Shown: one piece after another, positions 63,931 through 64,000 of the stretch
Layout: the number at the start of each line of letters is the position of its first letter
Position numbering within the stretch: position 1 is the stretch's first letter
Source: Lineus longissimus
Taxonomy: Eukaryota; Nemertea; Pilidiophora; Heteronemertea; Lineidae
Direction of reading: 5' to 3'
Assembly: GCF_910592395.1 (NCBI RefSeq)
Contig: NC_088310.1
Location: 15,757,501 to 15,821,500, forward strand
Length of the DNA: 64,000 nt
The notes under the pieces: generated by a model
Seen by the model: the letters and a program-made list of their open reading frames with translations, nothing else
Told to the model about the DNA's origin: nothing
Database searches by the model: none
Position numbers and translations under genes: made by a program

Positions 63931-64000
63931 AAGATCGTTCAACACAAAGAAGGCTTAGATCCTGAAAATATTATTGACTCACGCTTGAGAAAGAAGTAAG

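Larger units (their letters stand above)
51578..64000 (+). mobile_element. Polinton/adintovirus-like element, left part
   Basis: The terminus AGTAGTGTAAAAGTGAGAG is defined by comparison with the independent remnant at 29,394, where similarity starts at the same base. 5'-AG is the rule for Polintons. Inside are subterminal repeats, an OB-like small ORF, a leftward block of structural and membrane-type genes, and a rightward block of HNH, family B DNA polymerase, an uncharacterised large protein and retrovirus-type integrase. Composition is more A/T-rich than the flanks, and genes are packed with 0-30 bp gaps. The right end, expected as an inverted AGTAGT followed by GCCGAT, is beyond the window. 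PolB plus integrase define the class; a major capsid protein, packaging ATPase and protease were not identified. Confidence 0.8.

Overview
The window is animal nuclear DNA, most likely from a marine invertebrate. The evidence is spliced exons with clean GT/AG borders, nested LTR retrotransposons (Ty3/Gypsy, BEL/Pao), PIF/Harbinger, Mutator-like and TA-target DNA transposons, many MITEs, and a virus-like DNA transposon with its own DNA polymerase. The species cannot be named from the sequence. Host genes are a minority and most are broken by insertions.

Layout. 0-2.3 kb: two minus-strand exons of an unidentified host gene, one carrying six 31-residue tandem repeats. 2.3-12.7 kb: non-coding DNA with dispersed repeats, MITE-like inverted repeats, a C/G-run array and a TIR element at 9.36-10.41 kb. 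12.7-15.4 kb: a HECT-type ubiquitin-ligase pseudogene cut by a 454-bp solo LTR. 15.6-16.9 kb: an 11-copy, 117-bp satellite. 17.5-21.9 kb: a Mutator-like transposase and a convergent His-Me-finger nuclease ORF between 430-bp direct repeats. 22.5-28.2 kb: an integrase-core (rva_4-like) pseudogene split by a complete 4.2-kb Gypsy element with identical LTRs, a tRNA-Leu primer site and a 5-bp target duplication. 28.4-29.4 kb: a remnant of the same kind of virus-like element that fills the right end. 29.9-33.0 kb: a PIF/Harbinger transposon (Myb-like gene plus damaged nuclease). 36.4-41.0 kb: a BEL/Pao element containing a MITE that contains a TA-target DDE transposon. 41-51 kb: satellites, a MITE with a 10-bp target duplication, and a decayed, truncated second Gypsy.

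51-64 kb holds the most interesting object: the left part (at least 12.4 kb, right end outside the window) of a Polinton/adintovirus-like element. It begins AGTAGT, then has a tandem-repeat and hairpin region, a small OB-like early-type ORF, a leftward block of seven compact genes (a penton/minor-capsid-like protein and several small membrane proteins), then a rightward block: HNH nuclease, protein-primed-type family B DNA polymerase with SAP-like repeats at its N-terminus, a large uncharacterised Pro/Thr-tailed protein, and a retrovirus-type integrase with a DD35D rather than DD35E triad. Genes are separated by 0-30 bp and many start at a common TAAAATAAA-ATG motif. The polymerase is broken by several frameshifts and a stop, so this copy is a genomic relic, though most neighbouring ORFs are intact. 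No packaging ATPase or capsid protease was seen; these would have to lie beyond position 64,000.
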